Positions 6,065-10,206 of a stretch of DNA of 10,206 nucleotides are shown one piece after another. The stretch's first letter is position 1; every line of letters begins with the position of its first letter. The translations under genes and the position numbers were made by a program. The DNA lies in assembly GCA_003648125.1 (NCBI GenBank), contig QMOE01000035.1, forward strand, positions 1-10,206, in the 5' to 3' direction. The notes under the pieces are model-generated. The model ran no database searches, was not told the origin of the DNA, and worked only from the letters and a program-made list of their open reading frames with translations. The DNA is from Chloroflexota bacterium. Its GTDB lineage: Bacteria; Chloroflexota; Anaerolineae; B4-G1.

Positions 6065-8422
<2,358 letters not shown>

Positions 8423-8439
<17 letters not shown>

Positions 8440-9982
8440 TGCTTATCCCCTCGTCTGGCTCAACTTGCGCGATCCACGTCTGGTTGAATTCTTCCAGCGC
8501 GGCCTTTAACTTTTCCTCGGTTTCTGCAGTGATCTTTTTTTGCGCCGCAATGTCGGCGCCGATCTCGGAGCGCTGGGTGCGCATAAAAGCGAGTACATCC
8601 TGCTCGTACCGCCGCATCTCCGCCAGAGGGACGCGATCACAAAAGCCGTGTGTGCTGGCGTAGATGACCATCACCTGCTCCTCCAACGGTACCGGCTCAT
8701 ACTGAGGTTGCTTGAGAATCTCCGTCAGTCGCCGACCTCGCTCCAACCGCCGCAGCGTAGCATCGTCCAGGTCAGAGCCGAACTGAGCAAAGGCGGCCAA
8801 CTCGCGGAACTGGGCCATCTCCAAGCGAAGTTGCCCTGCCACCTGCTTCATCGCCTTGGTCTGTGCGTCGCCTCCCACGCGGGAGACGGAGACGCCCACG
8901 TTGATAGCCGGGCGGATGCCGGCGTTGAACAAGTCCCCCTCCAGATAAATCTGGCCGTCGGTGATGGAAATGACGTTGGTGGGAATATAAGTGGCAATGT
9001 CGCCCAACTGAGTCTCGACAATAGGCAACGCAGTCAGGCTACCGCCCCCTAGATCATCGCGCAACCGGGCCGCCCGTTCCAACAGCCGCGAGTGCAGGTA
9101 GAAAACATCGCCGGGGTAGGCCTCACGGCCGGGAGGGCGGCGCAACAGGAGACTGACCTGGCGGTAGGCCCAGGCGTGCTTGGTCAGGTCGTCGTAGATG
9201 ATGAGCGCGTCCCGGCCTTGCTCCATAAATTCCTCTCCCATCGCGCAGCCGGAGTAGGGTGCAATGTACTGGAGCGCCGCCGGTTCCGAGGCGGAGGCGA
9301 CAACGATAATAGCGTGATCCAACGCCCCGTACCGCTCCAACGTCGCCGCCACCTGTGCCACCTGGCTTCTCCGCTGCCCGATAGCCACGTAAATGCAGAG
9401 CAAGTCCTTGTCACGTTGGTTGATGATGGCATCTAGCGCGATGGCCGTCTTCCCCGTCTGGCGGTCGCCAATGATCAGCTCACGCTGGCCCCGCCCAATG
9501 GGGATCATCGTGTCAACCGGCTTGATGCCAGTCTGTAACGGGGTGTCAACGTTCTGCCGGTCAATCACGCCCGGCGCGACGCGCTCAATGGGCCGGTACT
9601 GGGTCGCGGCGATGGGGCCTTTTCCGTCTACCGGTTTACCTAAAGCATCCACCACGCGGCCCAAGAGAGCATCCCCCACAGGGACGGAAACGACGCGCCT
9701 CGTTCTCTGTACGGTTTGCCCTTCCTCGATTTCCGTATAGTCGCCCGTGATGATGATGCCGACGTTGTCTACTTCCAAGTTAAAGACGATACCAGAGACG
9801 CCCCCCTCAAACTCGATCAACTCGCTCATCAGCACATCGGCGAGTCCCGAGGCGCGGGCGATCCCATCGCCGACCTCGGTGACGGTGCCAACGTCCATCG
9901 CCTCAATTGTCGGCTGAAATTCCTCGATCCGGTCATGCAGCGCGGCCGTTAGTTCTTGCCAAGTATTTCCAGTTTTAGTCAT
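8423..9982 (-). CDS. atpA: F1 ATP synthase alpha subunit
   Basis: This 519 aa subunit alternates with beta in the F1 hexamer and carries the non-catalytic nucleotide sites. Walker A is GDRQTGKT (172-179), Walker B is ALIIYDD (259-265), and the arginine finger lies in SVSRVGG (365-371, Arg368), which reaches into the beta site. Length is normal (500-520). The N-terminus begins with an amphipathic stretch (about 1-25) that normally contacts the delta subunit. ATG 9982 follows GAGAGG/TAGG. This is the first gene of the visible operon (atpA-atpG-atpD-atpC-mreB). In the usual order atpH (delta) lies directly upstream, but no delta-subunit C-terminus appears in the following 224 bp. Confidence 0.97.
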
Positions 9983-10020
9983 AACCTACCTCTCCGGCTT
10001 GGGCAAGTGCACAAGGTCTA

Positions 10021-10048
10021 TTTGTATCTTTTCAATATTTCGGGGCAA
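10021..10048 (-). promoter_or_regulatory. Weak candidate promoter upstream of atpA
   Basis: On the minus strand, TTGCCC (plus 10048-10043) and TACAAA (10026-10021) are 16 bp apart, each matching the sigma-70 consensus at 4 of 6 positions. It lies about 40 bp upstream of atpA, between the gene and the 10063-10196 repeat. It is weak and may be chance. If real, the visible F1 genes have their own promoter. Confidence 0.25.
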
Positions 10049-10062
10049 GATATCCCAGTCCT

Positions 10063-10196
10063 GTCATTGCGAGGGCGCTTTTTGCCCAAAGCAATCCCCA
10101 AATAGCATCATAGGAGATTGCCACCGCGAGTACTCCACTGCGAGTACTCGTGGCAGGCGTGGCGGTGCTTCGCCGCCTGCGGCGGCTCGCAATGAC
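10063..10196. repeat. Long GTCATTGCGAG-ended palindromic element
   Basis: The element has the same perfect 11 bp ends as the one at 4135-4176: GTCATTGCGAG (10063-10073) and CTCGCAATGAC (10186-10196). The 112 bp core contains several smaller hairpins: GGGC/GCCC near 10073-10086, GCAATCCCC (10091-10099) with GGAGATTGC (10113-10121), and GCAGGCG...CGCCTGC around 10153-10180. It also holds two copies of GCGAGTACTC (10126-10135 and 10140-10149). No target duplication flanks it. It is best called a non-autonomous palindromic repeat, possibly a MITE of the same family as the short copy. Confidence 0.8.
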
Positions 10197-10206
10197 AAAA
10201 GTAGCG

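Overview
The window looks like chromosomal DNA from a GC-rich bacterium, most likely a member of the Chloroflexota (Anaerolineae/Caldilineae type). This assignment is inferred from protein style and repeat content: a TPR protein with two C-terminal membrane helices, an mreB gene tailing the ATP synthase genes, and many short palindromic repeats between genes. No rRNA or other decisive phylogenetic marker is present. No tRNA, CRISPR array, transposase, phage gene or toxin-antitoxin pair was seen.

Layout, plus strand. Positions 1-244 hold a GC-rich tandem palindromic repeat of 85 bp units. A good sigma-70-type promoter (264-292) and a leader containing a terminator-like hairpin (336-373) precede a small glycine-tailed RRM RNA-binding protein (401-703). 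An unrecognised small ORF (928-1305) shares an ATGA overlap with an M32 carboxypeptidase Taq (1302-2807). After that come a TPR/two-helix membrane protein (2836-3570) and a PaaI-like hotdog thioesterase (3609-4076).

The 497 bp convergent gap (4077-4573) is crowded with small elements. It holds a 42 bp GTCATTGCGAG palindrome and a 101 bp MITE-like element with 12 bp terminal inverted repeats and a perfect 8 bp target duplication. It also holds a further palindromic repeat and a strong intrinsic terminator for the minus strand.

Layout, minus strand, read right to left: atpA, atpG, atpD and atpC, then mreB. Junctions are tight (17 bp overlap, then 62, 29 and 13 bp gaps) and a single terminator follows mreB, so this is very probably one operon. 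The genes encode the F1 catalytic core subunits alpha, gamma, beta and epsilon plus an actin-like cell-shape protein. The 224 bp upstream of atpA contain no atpH (delta); they hold a second, longer GTCATTGCGAG element and a weak candidate promoter.

The genes themselves are mostly housekeeping. The signals most worth following are the RRM leader with its attenuator-like hairpin, which may be an autoregulatory RNA or a small RNA, and the MITE with its intact target-site duplication. No new multi-gene system such as defence or biosynthesis is visible.
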